Source: Enterobacteriaceae bacterium B14 (lineage in GTDB: Bacteria; Pseudomonadota; Gammaproteobacteria; Enterobacterales; Enterobacteriaceae). From it: DNA of 64,000 nt. Position numbers and translations under genes: made by a program. Shown here one piece after another: positions 32,904 to 42,164 of the stretch. A model generated the notes under the pieces. That model was given only the letters and a program-made list of their open reading frames with translations. It made no database searches and had not been told where the DNA came from. Numbering within the stretch: the first letter of the stretch is position 1; each line of letters opens with the position of its first letter. The stretch is from contig DF158882.1 in the NCBI GenBank assembly GCA_000307305.1, positions 243,451-307,450 of the forward strand, in the 5' to 3' direction.

Positions 32904-33259
32904 CATATAAATATACTCTATTTAACCTTAGTAATACAAGGACTATTTGTGCTGAGGAATAATAGATAATTCAAAACTATTTTTAATAGAATTAAAAATA
33001 ATTGATAAGAAAGTAGAGTATTTAGACTAAATAAATAGAGGCCATTATATATAATGAGATTTATTAGCTAGATAGCTTATAGTTTAATCTGGCCTATAAA
33101 ATATTTGCTGTCTGAGACAGTATAAATGGCAGCAGATTATTTTTTTGAAAAATATATAACCATTGCAATTGTTATATTCAGGTCGCTATTTGTTTTGTAT
33201 ATCAACGCGATTAGTTATATTGATGCTTGTGAAAACACGTGGTCAGATAGGATATTAGG

Positions 33260-33474
33260 ATGAAAAGGATACTTTTTGGGGTATTGGGGTAATAGTCTCT
33301 GCCAGGATGACAATAAATTTAATGTGGTAAATAGCGCGCTACACATTATTGCATCTCCTCTATTCTTCAGTAGAAAGCCATCTACCAGCGTTAAATATTA
33401 TCTAAAAGTAGTGCCTACCGAATGATACTAAAGGTGGATATAAAGCCTATCACATTGTGAATAAAGACAATTAG
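33260..33474 (+). pseudogene. Frameshifted small ORF, possible secreted protein remnant
   Basis: An ATG at 33260 follows TTAGG and opens 'MKRILFGVLG', then stops at once. One base further the next frame stays open for 44 codons ('NSLCQDDNKFNVV...' to 'YYLKVVPTE'), and after another single-base shift it continues for 16 codons to TAG at 33474. Each break is explained by one extra T. Joined, it would be about 70 residues with a basic, hydrophobic N-terminus. I do not recognise a family. It may be a decayed gene or, less likely, sequencing error. Confidence 0.3.
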
Positions 33475-33501
33475 CGGCTCAGTACTGAAAACGTTAGGCA
33501 T

Positions 33502-33546
33502 AAAAAAACCCGACAATCTTGAACCATAACTGGCGGGATTATCGGG
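33502..33546 (-). terminator. Intrinsic terminator downstream of ybjL
   Basis: On the minus strand CCCGATAATC pairs with GATTGTCGGG (one G-U pair) around an 18-base loop, followed by seven T residues. It lies about 160 bases past the ybjL stop and would end that transcript. Confidence 0.8.
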
Positions 33547-33705
33547 TGTCTCAATTTAGGACTTCAAAGAAAAGCAGTGGCACTAATTAAGACTGTGACC
33601 TGTGTAGAAAGTTCTGACATTTTTATAAAAAAATACACTTTTTTATGGTGATTTTATAATCCATTGTTTAATTGGACATATTTATTAATGCGTCAGAATG
33701 CTCAC

Positions 33706-35397
33706 TCATGTCAGCAGCCCTGGCCAAATGATGATAATGATTGTCCCAGCCAGTGTTAAGAGTACGTTTGCGATGGCGTAAGTACCCGCATAACCTAGTG
33801 CAGGAATGTTACTGCGTGCGGTATCACTGATAATCTCCATAGCAGGGGCACAGGTTCTTGCTCCCATAATGGCACCGAACAAGAGCGCGCGGTTCATTTT
33901 CAAGATATAGGCACCAAACAGAAAGCAGATGACGACTGGCAGAAGGCTAACCAGTAGTCCGGCAACCAGCATTTGCCAACCAACCATGCCAAGATTGTGC
34001 CCGATCCCACTTCCAGCACTAAGACCTACACCTGCCATAAACACCATTAGGCCGAACTCTTTGACCATATTGAGTGCGCCCTGAGGTATGTAGCCGAAAG
34101 TAGGATGGTTGGCTCTGAGGAACCCAAGCATAATACCGGAGAATAACAGCCCAGCAGCGGTACCAACGCCGAAGGAGAAGCCACTAAACTTAAAAGTAAT
34201 TAATCCGATCATCAAACCAATAATAAAGAAGGCACAGAAGGCGAGTAAGTCAGTCACTTGGCTATGAATCGAGATAAATCCAATCTGTTCGGCAACGCTT
34301 TTTACTCTGCGAGCATCACCGCTAACTTGAAGTACATCACCTTTATTTAAAACAACGTTGTCATCGATAGGCATCTCTATCTGGCTGCGAATAACACGGT
34401 TAAGAAAGCAGCCATGGTCGGTCAGTTTGATTTGGCTAAGCCTTTTGCCGACAGCGTTATTATTTTTTACGACGATCTCTTCGGTAATAATCCGCATATC
34501 TAGCAGGTCACGATCGAAGACTTCTTTTCCATTTCTGAAACTCGGATCAAGCCGAGCATGAGCATCTGGGTAGCCGACAAGCGCAATTTCATCGCCGACT
34601 TGTAGCACGGCATCACCGTCTGGATTGGCGAGAATACCGTTGCGTCGAATACGCTCAATGTAGCATCCTGTTCTGCGGTATATGCCTAGCTCCCGAAGGT
34701 TTTTGCCATCAGCCCAAGCGACTAATTCAGAACCCACTCGGTAGGCACGAATGACGGGAAGATAAACCTTTCGGTGGCTATCGGTATCTAAACCTCTTTC
34801 GCGAGCGATTTGCTGTGCGCAGGTTTGTAGATCTTGATGTTGTAGTTTAGGTAAGTAGCGGGCACCGAAAATTAAGCTTACTAAGCCAATTAAGTAGGTG
34901 AGTGCATAGCCTAAGCTTAAGTTATCTTGTGTTTTTTGTAGGAATTCGGGGCTGGCACCTAGCATTTGCCGCAGTGTATCACCAGCACCTACCAGTACCG
35001 GCGTTGATGTCATCGAACCCGCCAACATGCCCGCGGTTAACCCGATGTCCCAACCAAATAGCCTACCTAACCCTAGAGCAATAAAGAGTGCGCTAGTCAC
35101 CATGACGGTCGCTAACATGAGATAGTTTTTGCCGTCGCGGAAAAATATGGAAAAAAAGTTTGGTCCAGCCTCAACTCCAACACAAAAAATAAACAGCATA
35201 AACCCTAAACTGAGTGCACCAGTATTAATAGCGAACTGCTGTTGGCCCAGTAATAGGGAAACGACTAATACACCAATGGAATTACCTAATTGGACAGAAC
35301 CTAGGCGTAATTTGCCAAGACAGAGACCTAAGGCCAGAACGACAAATAAGAGGAGAATGTTATTTGCACTTAATAAACTCGCAACATCAATATTCAC
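33706..35397 (-). CDS. ybjL: Putative transporter YbjL, aspartate:alanine exchanger family
   Basis: A 563-residue inner membrane protein close in length to E. coli YbjL (561). It has an N-terminal block of five or six helices, a cytoplasmic centre with two RCK_C (TrkA-C) domains at roughly residues 200-290 and 295-375, and a second membrane block. Proteins of this AAE family exchange small acids, and in E. coli YbjL overexpression has been linked to succinate export. The gene is divergent from ybjM with a 593-base gap. Confidence 0.94.
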   Translation of the reverse strand: MNIDVASLLSANNILLLFVVLALGLCLGKLRLGSVQLGNSIGVLVVSLLLGQQQFAINTGALSLGFMLFIFCVGVEAGPNFFSIFFRDGKNYLMLATVMVTSALFIALGLGRLFGWDIGLTAGMLAGSMTSTPVLVGAGDTLRQMLGASPEFLQKTQDNLSLGYALTYLIGLVSLIFGARYLPKLQHQDLQTCAQQIARERGLDTDSHRKVYLPVIRAYRVGSELVAWADGKNLRELGIYRRTGCYIERIRRNGILANPDGDAVLQVGDEIALVGYPDAHARLDPSFRNGKEVFDRDLLDMRIITEEIVVKNNNAVGKRLSQIKLTDHGCFLNRVIRSQIEMPIDDNVVLNKGDVLQVSGDARRVKSVAEQIGFISIHSQVTDLLAFCAFFIIGLMIGLITFKFSGFSFGVGTAAGLLFSGIMLGFLRANHPTFGYIPQGALNMVKEFGLMVFMAGVGLSAGSGIGHNLGMVGWQMLVAGLLVSLLPVVICFLFGAYILKMNRALLFGAIMGARTCAPAMEIISDTARSNIPALGYAGTYAIANVLLTLAGTIIIIIWPGLLT

Positions 35398-35990
35398 ATT
35401 GTTAACTTATTGTTTACCAGCTAATACTTGATATAGCTGATTATTAGATATAGATTCAGCGATGTCGCATAAAAATATCGCTGAGCATAATTACGTATAC
35501 CTTAGTGTGTTAAACCAAGGTGTGGTTGTGCAAGTAGGAAAATATTTGCTAGGAGATATTCTAGTCCGTAATGGGACAGTGATTCTAGCAAAAGCATCCC
35601 GAATAGAGTGACAAAGTGTTTTATTTTTCAAACTAGGGAAGAAACTTTGGTTTTCAGTTTTCTATCGTGATGAGAGCCTTCATTCGCAGTAGCCATATCT
35701 GAATAGTCAGCATGAAGGTGACATGACAATAGCGTTTAACTGAGACGCCTGAGCATAAAATAACATTGTGGTTTGAGGTTGGTCTCTTTCCCCATATGCT
35801 CGTTATAGAAGACATATGATGGAGCTTATGTCAGAGAGATCAACAGGATGTAGCATGTTGTTTTGAATACAATCCCTGTTCCCTGTTTTGCCCTATTTGC
35901 TATAAGTGGTGGCGGGTTAATACTGATACACAGTATTTATCGCAAGAAAGGGGGGATGAGTTTGAGCTTTGTTAAAATGGGAGAAGTGTT
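35398..35990. other. Gap between ybjL and ybjM
   Basis: This 593-base region between divergent genes must hold both promoters. An uninterrupted 49-codon frame (35462-35611) is present and listed separately. A GGGAGAAG Shine-Dalgarno precedes ybjM. No hairpin, repeat or RNA gene stands out. Confidence 0.6.
35462..35611 (+). CDS. Possible 49-residue small protein
   Basis: ATG at 35462 opens a frame of 49 codons ending in TGA at 35611, beginning MSHKNIAEHNYVYLSVLN. The middle is rich in Val, Leu and Ile without a clear membrane helix. There is no good Shine-Dalgarno and no family I recognise. It is listed because the region is otherwise empty; it may well be a chance frame. Confidence 0.2.
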   Translation: MSHKNIAEHNYVYLSVLNQGVVVQVGKYLLGDILVRNGTVILAKASRIE

Positions 35991-36359
35991 ATGCCGGCCT
36001 GTTGGCGAAGTCGTGGTACTTTGGTCTGTTTTCTATTGTTTTTCTTGGTTTATATCTTTCTAAATATAGATATTGCTCATACTAGCGGTACCCTTTGCAG
36101 TGGGTATCGTATGCTACTGTTTGTTTTTCCTGGTGTTTTGGCGAGTACTTTTTCTCGAAATGATCGGATCTTAAGTGCATTGATTGGTGCGATACTGGCA
36201 GTGCCTGCTAGTTTGGCTTTTAGCCATTTCTCACTCAATATTCAGTTAGATTTTTGGCAGGAAGTGGCTTATGTCACGAGTGCGATTTTTTGGTGTGTCT
36301 CTGGTGCGTTATTTTTCCAGTTTATTAATTTTCTGACCCAGAAAACGCGCAGAGTTTAG
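35991..36359 (+). CDS. ybjM: Inner membrane protein YbjM
   Basis: A 122-residue protein with four hydrophobic segments. It matches E. coli YbjM (125 residues) in 'LLFVFPGVLASTFSR', 'LIGAILAVPASLA' and 'FWQEVAYVTSAIFWCVSGALFF' (split), and in its place between ybjL and grxA. Function is unknown. ATG 35991 is preceded by GGGAGAAG. Sequence has drifted more than in its neighbours. Confidence 0.85.
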   Translation: MPACWRSRGTLVCFLLFFLVYIFLNIDIAHTSGTLCSGYRMLLFVFPGVLASTFSRNDRILSALIGAILAVPASLAFSHFSLNIQLDFWQEVAYVTSAIFWCVSGALFFQFINFLTQKTRRV

Positions 36360-36373
36360 ACGTTACCCTATCT

Positions 36374-36402
36374 AAAAAGGACGCTTGAAAGCGTCCTTTT
36401 TT
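36374..36402. terminator. Bidirectional terminator between ybjM and grxA
   Basis: AAGGACGCT and AGCGTCCTT form a 9-bp stem with loop TGAA, flanked by five A residues on the left and a run of T residues on the right, so the structure has a T tract in both directions. It lies between convergent genes. Confidence 0.92.
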
Positions 36403-36440
36403 GCATTTGTTCGGTAACTGACCCGAATCCTGTTTACATT

Positions 36441-36704
36441 TTACTGAAACAGCGACAGATGTTCTTTTGCGTAAGCTTCAAAATCAGTGCAGCCACCAAT
36501 ATGCTTCTCATCAATAAAGATCTGAGGAACGGTTTCTACTGGTTTACCTACAGTTTGTTCTAAATCAGCTTTCGTAATCCCTTCTGCATGGATATCGACA
36601 TAGTTAAAGCTGAAGTCATCGCGCTCTTCTGACAGTTTTTCTGCTAACTCTTTAGCGCGGACACAGTAAGGACACCCAGGACGACCGAAAATAACAGCAA
36701 ACAT
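36441..36704 (-). CDS. grxA: Glutaredoxin 1
   Basis: An 87-residue glutathione-dependent dithiol oxidoreductase that reduces ribonucleotide reductase and other disulfides. The active site is CPYC at residues 11-14; 'TVPQIFID' and 'IGGCTDFEAY' form the glutathione-binding side. Length and order match E. coli GrxA (85). The gene is divergent from ybjC, as in E. coli, where OxyR controls grxA; I did not identify an OxyR site with confidence. Confidence 0.96.
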   Translation of the reverse strand: MFAVIFGRPGCPYCVRAKELAEKLSEERDDFSFNYVDIHAEGITKADLEQTVGKPVETVPQIFIDEKHIGGCTDFEAYAKEHLSLFQ

Positions 36705-36974
36705 GTGAACTCCTTGATTATTCTGAGCCTATTACTAGGTCATGATTCGATTTTTAGCATAATAGATACGCTCACTGTGGTTACTATGCCTGTTACGCAC
36801 CTTAAAAAAAAGTAGGAATTGCCTGTTGGTCTGATAAATTTTCCCAATGGAACAGGTTGTGCTGTGATGATCGCAGAGGATTCACTACAATTAGCCTTTG
36901 CCACCTTTTGCCTAAAAGCGGCGGTGCGATCTCAATGAATTTCAAGCAATAAGCAGACATATAAAGGAAAAATT

Positions 36975-37244
36975 ATGCGGGCACGCCGAACACTACCGTT
37001 ACCTATTATCATCCTTGAAGTGGTTGGGATAATACTGCTGGCAATGGCCTACTTTAGTATTAACGGTTATGTTTCACTGCCTGTGCTGCTGAGTACGTCA
37101 ATTGATTCGGTAGTTATGATTGTTGGTGGTGTGCTGTTAATGCTACCTGCTGCTGTTTTGCTTGTGTTAGGCGCTGTGACTCAACTCAACCCATTATTGA
37201 GTGATAAGAGGGCAGAGAAAGCCAGTAAAAAAGACATCAAATGA
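36975..37244 (+). CDS. ybjC: DUF1418 membrane protein YbjC
   Basis: An 89-residue protein with two membrane helices, matching E. coli YbjC (95 residues) in 'LPIIILEVVGIILLAMA' and 'GVLLMLPAAVLLVL', with a basic C-terminal tail. Function is unknown. AAAGGAAAA lies five bases before the ATG. In E. coli nfsA follows; here rimK comes next after 47 bases. Confidence 0.88.
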   Translation: MRARRTLPLPIIILEVVGIILLAMAYFSINGYVSLPVLLSTSIDSVVMIVGGVLLMLPAAVLLVLGAVTQLNPLLSDKRAEKASKKDIK

Positions 37245-37291
37245 TAATGACGAGTAAGTTTATTCTGTTGAAACCTTAAAGAGGGTAAACC

Positions 37292-38194
37292 TTGAAGATT
37301 GCTATTTTATCCCGGGATGGAACGCTCTATTCATGTCGCAGACTTACTGAAGCGGCTCAAGAGCGAGGGCATCGAGTTGAGGTCATTGATCCTCTTTCTT
37401 GCTATATGAATATCAATGCAGCTGCGCCGTCTGTCCATTATCGGGGGCGGGTTTTAGATCGCTATGATGCCATTATCCCTAGAATTGGTGCAGCGGTGAC
37501 ATTCTATGGTACAGCGGTTTTACGCCAGTTTGAGATGCTTGGGAGTTATCCGCTCAATGAGTCTGTCGCCATTACTCGGGCTAGAGATAAACTCCGTTCT
37601 CTACAACTTATGGCTCGTCAGGGCATCGATCTCCCTATTACGGGTTTTGCACACTCTCCCGATGATACTCGTGACCTTATCGATCTCGTCGGGGGCACGC
37701 CTTTAGTAGTGAAATTGGTTGAAGGGACTCAGGGGATCGGCGTTGTGCTCGCGGAAACACGGCAGGCGGCAGAGAGCGTCATTGATGCGTTTCGTGGATT
37801 AAATGCACATATTTTAGTGCAGGAATACATTAAGGAAGCATGTGGAAGGGATATCCGCTGCTTGGTTGTTGGAAACCGTGTGGTTGCAGCAATAGAGCGA
37901 GAGGCAAAAGAGGGCGAGTTTCGCTCGAATCTTCATCGTGGTGGTAAGGCAACCCGAGTACATATTACGCCGCAGGAGAGAGCGATCGCGATTAAAGCCG
38001 TCTCAACCTTGGGCCTAAATGTTGCGGGTGTCGATATTCTACGCGCCAAACGTGGGCCTTTAGTGATGGAAGTAAATTCATCACCGGGTTTAGAGGGCAT
38101 AGAGAAAACAACAGGGATCGATATTGCTGGCATTATTATCGAGTTTATTGAACAGCAAGCAAGGCCCGGATTTAGATTAAAATCAGGTGGGTAA
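37292..38194 (+). CDS. rimK: Ribosomal protein S6--L-glutamate ligase
   Basis: A 300-residue ATP-grasp ligase that adds glutamate residues to the C-terminus of ribosomal protein S6. The sequence is very close to E. coli RimK (300 residues), including '[13 protein letters not shown]', '[14 protein letters not shown]' and the metal-binding '[20 protein letters not shown]' (about residues 246-266). The start codon is TTG at 37292, with GAGGGT six bases before it; no ATG or GTG nearby gives the family N-terminus. It sits in the ybjC-rimK-ybjN run. Confidence 0.96.
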   Translation: MKIAILSRDGTLYSCRRLTEAAQERGHRVEVIDPLSCYMNINAAAPSVHYRGRVLDRYDAIIPRIGAAVTFYGTAVLRQFEMLGSYPLNESVAITRARDKLRSLQLMARQGIDLPITGFAHSPDDTRDLIDLVGGTPLVVKLVEGTQGIGVVLAETRQAAESVIDAFRGLNAHILVQEYIKEACGRDIRCLVVGNRVVAAIEREAKEGEFRSNLHRGGKATRVHITPQERAIAIKAVSTLGLNVAGVDILRAKRGPLVMEVNSSPGLEGIEKTTGIDIAGIIIEFIEQQARPGFRLKSGG

Positions 38195-38319
38195 GCCTTT
38201 TGGGCTGCTCAGCGGAGGGGCGTCTTCATTAACGATTTCGCCCTAACATGTAGCGAAACGAGCTATTATTTCGTAAGCTACAGCGCATTTTGTGTATTTA
38301 GCACCAGAGGATCCGCACT

Positions 38320-38808
38320 ATGAGTACACTTGTTATCCCTGACTTATCGACGCTGCGTCACTGGTTAGATAACTCTGGCGTTTGTTTTTTTGAATGTGAC
38401 TCATGTGAAGCTCTACATCTGCCACACATGCAGAATAATGACGGTATTTTCGATGCGAAAATCGATATTGTCGGAGAGGTTATCGTTTTTTCTGCGGTAG
38501 CAGAGGTCAGACTAACGGCGCTCGTCCCTTTGGTCGCTGATCTTAGCCAGCTCAATGCATCATCATTGACGATCAAGGCTTTCCTCGATATTCAGGATGA
38601 AAACCTACCCAAGCTCGTTGTTTGCCAAACGCTAAGTATTGGTGTTGGTATCACGCAAGAGCAGTTTCAGCACTTTATGAAAGAGAGTGAAGAGCAGATC
38701 TCTATGGTGATGCTGGAGGCAATGTCTAACGACTTACTGATCCTCGGAGACACCGAAGTTGATGATGACGTTGAGCCAACGAAGGTGGCGATTCATCATT
38801 TGCATTAG
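38320..38808 (+). CDS. ybjN: YbjN, sensory transduction regulator family
   Basis: A 162-residue soluble protein matching E. coli YbjN (158) along its length, with 'FFECDSCEALHLPHMQN' and 'EEQISMVMLEA' conserved. In E. coli it affects motility and exopolysaccharide when over- or under-expressed and has an YbjN/CesT-like fold; its mechanism is not settled. AGAGGAT precedes the ATG by eight bases. It follows rimK with a 125-base gap. Confidence 0.92.
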   Translation: MSTLVIPDLSTLRHWLDNSGVCFFECDSCEALHLPHMQNNDGIFDAKIDIVGEVIVFSAVAEVRLTALVPLVADLSQLNASSLTIKAFLDIQDENLPKLVVCQTLSIGVGITQEQFQHFMKESEEQISMVMLEAMSNDLLILGDTEVDDDVEPTKVAIHHLH

Positions 38809-38875
38809 TTCGATAAGCATCAATTTGTCATTTAAAGATATTTGGTAGGGTAGTCCAGCGTTGAAAGAGAGAAGA

Positions 38876-39334
38876 ATGAATAAAGCAGTATTCACTCCAG
38901 TACCTGTCATGATTGCCGGTATTGGTGTCATAGGTATTAAGTGTTTAGGGCTGCTTCTTTTGCTCAACGAGTTTGGCTGGGGAAGTCTTTCGGATTTTCT
39001 GAGCCATAGCTATAGAGAGTGGGACTCAAGCCTGATCCTTGCTGCGAGTGTTTTACTATTCTTCTATGAGATAGGGTGCGGTTACTCCATTATTAAAGGC
39101 CAGAATTGGGCTCGATGGGGCTATATTGCAGCGCAAGGGATAACCATAGCGTATATGCTGTTAGCGGCTATGGATTGGGTGAGTGCTGACATGTTTATCG
39201 TCGAAGGAGAGACGGGTATTGAAATTCTACGCGAGTTGGTTTTGCAAAAAGTCCCCGATGTCGTTGTGATCCTCTTTCTCTTTATCCCTTTGAGCAGTCG
39301 CCATTTTTTTGCTCGGAATTATGCTAACGAGTAA
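38876..39334 (+). CDS. ybjO: DUF2593 inner membrane protein YbjO
   Basis: A 152-residue membrane protein with about four hydrophobic segments, matching E. coli YbjO (162) in 'IIKGQNWARWGYIAAQ' and the C-terminal 'LQKVPDVVVILFLFIPLSSRHFF' (split). Function unknown. The frame opens at TTG 38861, but ATG 38876 is better placed after GAGAGAAG. In E. coli the potFGHI putrescine genes lie between ybjN and ybjO; here they are missing and the gap is 67 bases. Confidence 0.87.
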   Translation: MNKAVFTPVPVMIAGIGVIGIKCLGLLLLLNEFGWGSLSDFLSHSYREWDSSLILAASVLLFFYEIGCGYSIIKGQNWARWGYIAAQGITIAYMLLAAMDWVSADMFIVEGETGIEILRELVLQKVPDVVVILFLFIPLSSRHFFARNYANE

Positions 39335-39433
39335 GACAAAGGATAAGCGGCAGCCGGATTCAGAAAACCCATGTACTAGTGCTACAATCCTCCCCCTTTA
39401 TTTATCAATCGCGAAAATGGGCAAATACAACGA

Positions 39434-40567
39434 ATGCAGTGCGCGCTTTATGCTAATGGAACTTGCCGTTCCTGCCAGTGGCTAGAAAAAGAATACTCTC
39501 AGCAGGTTGCTGAAAAGCAGGCTCATTTGCAGGGATTATTAGCAAACGTCGACAGTGCTCTGTTTGACTCGCCATTTTGCGGTAAACAAGATGCCTTCCG
39601 TAATAAAGCAAAAATGGTGGTGAGTGGCAGCGTTGAACGACCACTGCTAGGCATTCTGCACCGTGATGGTACCGCTGTTGATTTGTGTCAGTGTCCGCTC
39701 TATCCAAGCTCTTTTTTCCCTGTATTCGATGTGTTAAAACAGTTTATTCTTCGTGCAGGACTGACCCCCTATAACGTCGCTCGGCAGCGTGGAGAGCTGA
39801 AGTATCTACTGCTGACGGAAAGTGGTCTTGAAGGGAAGATGATGCTGCGCTTTGTTCTGCGCTCAGACACAAAACTACCACAATTGCGGGCTGCTCTTCC
39901 TTGGCTAAGCGCCCGTCTACCACAACTTGAGGTGATTTCTGCAAACATCCAGCCTGTTCATATGGCGATTATGGAAGGGGATGTGGAAATTCCGTTAACG
40001 GAATCTCAGGTTTTAGAAGAGCGTTTTAACCAAATCTCTCTGTTTATTCGCCCACAAAGTTTCTTTCAGACTCACCCAGAGGTCGCTTCTGCACTCTATG
40101 CGCAGGCACGAGATTGGGTTGCAGAGCTAAACGTTGAGAGTATGTGGGATCTGTTTTGCGGTGTCGGCGGTTTTGGTTTGCACTGTGCAACGCCAACGAT
40201 GAAGCTAACAGGCATTGAAATTAATGAGGAAGCGATAGCTTGTGCTCAGCGTTCAGCCGATCTGCTAGGTTTGTCCCACGTTTCTTTCCAAGCCTTGGAT
40301 TCGACCCAATTCTCAACGGGGGAAACTGAAATACCTGATTTGGTGCTGGTTAACCCACCGAGGCGAGGGATCGGGCAAGAGCTATGTCATTATCTGAGCC
40401 AGATGTCCCCAAAACATATCCTTTATTCGAGCTGTAATGCTGACAGTATGGCAAAAGACCTTTCCCGCTTGCCGAATTACCATGTGGTAAGGGTTAGGTT
40501 GTTTGATATGTTCCCACAAACAGCACATTACGAAGTGCTAACCCTGTTACGGTATCAAGCTTTGTAA
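39434..40567 (+). CDS. rlmC: 23S rRNA (uracil-747-C5)-methyltransferase
   Basis: A 377-residue iron-sulfur methyltransferase that modifies U747 of 23S rRNA. The [4Fe-4S] ligands are Cys3, Cys11, Cys14 and Cys87. The SAM-binding domain shows '[16 protein letters not shown]', then '[10 protein letters not shown]' and the catalytic cysteine in '[10 protein letters not shown]'. Length matches E. coli RlmC (375). The 3' end overlaps the end of the convergent ogt gene by 13 bases. Confidence 0.96.
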   Translation: MQCALYANGTCRSCQWLEKEYSQQVAEKQAHLQGLLANVDSALFDSPFCGKQDAFRNKAKMVVSGSVERPLLGILHRDGTAVDLCQCPLYPSSFFPVFDVLKQFILRAGLTPYNVARQRGELKYLLLTESGLEGKMMLRFVLRSDTKLPQLRAALPWLSARLPQLEVISANIQPVHMAIMEGDVEIPLTESQVLEERFNQISLFIRPQSFFQTHPEVASALYAQARDWVAELNVESMWDLFCGVGGFGLHCATPTMKLTGIEINEEAIACAQRSADLLGLSHVSFQALDSTQFSTGETEIPDLVLVNPPRRGIGQELCHYLSQMSPKHILYSSCNADSMAKDLSRLPNYHVVRVRLFDMFPQTAHYEVLTLLRYQAL

Positions 40568-41043
40568 GCGATATTCTCTATCTTAAGCAGCTGTATCTTT
40601 ACTGTCAGGCCACCGGAATAGCCCGTCAGCGTGCCATCTTTGCCTAGAACGCGGTGGCAGGGAAGAATAATGGCGATAGGGTTGGAGCCAACAGCACCAC
40701 CTACGGCTCTTACGGCCTTAGGATTATTGATTTGCTGTGCTATTTCACCGTAGCTTGAGATACCACCGTAGGGGATATGATTTAGTGTAGACCAAACCTG
40801 TTGCCGAAAGGCAGTGCCTACCGGAGCTAGCGGTAAATCGTTAAAGATGACGGGTTCACCCGAAAAGTAGGCATCCAGACGCTGGCGAACTTTTGACAAC
40901 AGGGGGTGATCTTTACCATCCAGCCAGCTTTCAGGGCAGATACGGTTTTCGACTTCATTGGGTAGCCAGAGCTGGCGTAGTCCCTGGCTATCGGCGACTA
41001 ATCGAAGATAGCCGACGGGAGAATCATAAATAATATGGTGCAT
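40555..41043 (-). CDS. ogt: Methylated-DNA--[protein]-cysteine S-methyltransferase
   Basis: A 162-residue suicide repair protein that removes methyl groups from O6-methylguanine and O4-methylthymine. The acceptor is Cys129 in 'LPCHRVLG', and the helix-turn-helix part contains '[14 protein letters not shown]'. It is closer to Ogt than to the C-terminal half of Ada. The frame continues to 41079, but ATG 41043 with GAGGT just before it gives the usual N-terminus. It is inserted between rlmC and artJ, which are adjacent in E. coli. Confidence 0.9.
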   Translation of the reverse strand: MHHIIYDSPVGYLRLVADSQGLRQLWLPNEVENRICPESWLDGKDHPLLSKVRQRLDAYFSGEPVIFNDLPLAPVGTAFRQQVWSTLNHIPYGGISSYGEIAQQINNPKAVRAVGGAVGSNPIAIILPCHRVLGKDGTLTGYSGGLTVKIQLLKIENIAYKA

Positions 41044-41144
41044 GGTGACCTCAGTGAATGCGCCTGTTTGCATCACCACCCTAACTCAGATAGCCCTATT
41101 CACAAAACAGACTTATACAGATTGAGTGATAAAGAGCGGTCTTT

Positions 41145-41173
41145 TCCCGCCAGACCTTATCGGTAAGGCGGGA
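41145..41173. repeat. Inverted repeat downstream of artJ
   Basis: TCCCGCC and GGCGGGA flank CCTTAT-type sequence that can itself pair, just after the artJ stop. No T tract follows on the minus strand, so termination at this hairpin is uncertain. Confidence 0.5.
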
Positions 41174-41186
41174 GCACGATGATTGT

Positions 41187-41918
41187 TTACTGGGGGAACC
41201 ACTTGTTATTGATTTGTTCGTAGGTGCCATCGGCCTTGATAGCATCTAGCGCGGTATTTAACTTATCGCTCAGCTCCGTATTGCCATGTCGAACGGCGAT
41301 GCCCAAACCCGTACCGAAATACTTCTCATCGGTAATGTGCTCACCAACTGGTGCTAAATCTGCGTTATTTTTTAACCATTCATTCACCACAGCAGTATCA
41401 CCAAATACGGCATCTAAACGCCCATTTTTTAGGTCGAGCACCGCAGTCTGATAGCTATCGTAAGAGATGGTTTTTACTTCAGGATGCACATCTTGCAGAT
41501 ATTTCTGGTGAGTTGTTCCATTTTCCATTCCCACACGTTTGCCTTTTAATTCATTGATATCTTTAAAGGCGCCTTTTTTTGCGATCAGGATAGCCGAGTT
41601 AGCGTAATAAGCCTTGGTGAAAGTAACCTGCTTGCTGCGCTCTGGTGTGATATCCATCCCTGAAATAACGGCATCGAAGCGACGGAATTTTAGCGCGGGG
41701 ATCAGGCCATCAAATGCCTGATTGGTGAAGGTACACGTGGCTTCCATCTGTTTACACAGGGCTTTCGCTAAATCCATATCGAAACCGACGATCTCGTTGT
41801 TGGCATCAAATGATTCGAAAGGAGGATAGGTTGCTGAAGAGGCAAAGCGGATTGTATCTGCCGCCGTTGAACTAAAGGCCATCCCTGCTAATACTGCGGC
41901 AATCATCATTTTTTTCAT
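41187..41918 (-). CDS. artJ: Arginine ABC transporter substrate-binding protein ArtJ
   Basis: A 243-residue periplasmic binding protein for arginine. The signal peptide is 'MKKMMIAAVLAGMAFSSTAA' with cleavage after the AxA-like 'TAA' at about residue 20. The mature part has the amino-acid-binding fold with 'GFDMDLAKALC', 'DGLIPALKF' and 'RVGMENGTTHQKYL'. The frame extends to 42017, but the start at 41918 is set by the signal peptide and a GGAG nine bases upstream. It lies apart from artMQIP, with its own upstream region and an ARG-box-like pair, as in E. coli. It is a close paralogue of artI. Confidence 0.93.
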   Translation of the reverse strand: MKKMMIAAVLAGMAFSSTAADTIRFASSATYPPFESFDANNEIVGFDMDLAKALCKQMEATCTFTNQAFDGLIPALKFRRFDAVISGMDITPERSKQVTFTKAYYANSAILIAKKGAFKDINELKGKRVGMENGTTHQKYLQDVHPEVKTISYDSYQTAVLDLKNGRLDAVFGDTAVVNEWLKNNADLAPVGEHITDEKYFGTGLGIAVRHGNTELSDKLNTALDAIKADGTYEQINNKWFPQ

Positions 41919-42096
41919 ACAAATATGCTCCGGTCTATGAATCGATATACCTTTCATACATCGCACGGTGCTGCCCATGAAATGGAGCAATCTCCTCTGC
42001 TTAAGATATATAGCCAATTCTATTTCTTAGTGAGTTGTGGTGAATATGACAGCCGTTGCCTGATGCTGAAGGCTGACCGTTTTTACATTGCCATTA

Positions 42097-42135
42097 AGTG
42101 AATTATTATGCAATAAAAATGATTACAAATATTGT
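42097..42135. promoter_or_regulatory. ARG-box pair upstream of artJ
   Basis: AGTGAATTATTATGCAAT matches the ArgR consensus AATGAATAATTATTCATA at about 14 of 18 positions. Three bases further, AATGATTACAAATATTGT is a weaker second box. Paired 18-bp boxes with a 3-bp spacer are the normal ArgR layout, and ArgR represses artJ in E. coli. Confidence 0.55.
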
Positions 42136-42164
42136 GTAATGAAGGGGAGGGGGCGTATTAAGTG

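Larger units (their letters stand above)
32254..33705. other. 1.45-kb AT-rich gap between rimO and ybjL
   Basis: No full-length gene is visible here on either strand. The base composition is clearly richer in A and T than the flanking genes. It contains a candidate small RNA gene (about 32808-32903, minus), a small ORF broken by two frameshifts (33260-33474, plus) and the ybjL terminator (33502-33546). The rest is without recognisable features. Confidence 0.8.

Noticed and set aside
35863-36063. 66-codon frame overlapping the start of ybjM
   Set aside because: It overlaps ybjM in another frame and resembles no family; the ybjM start with its ribosome site explains the region.
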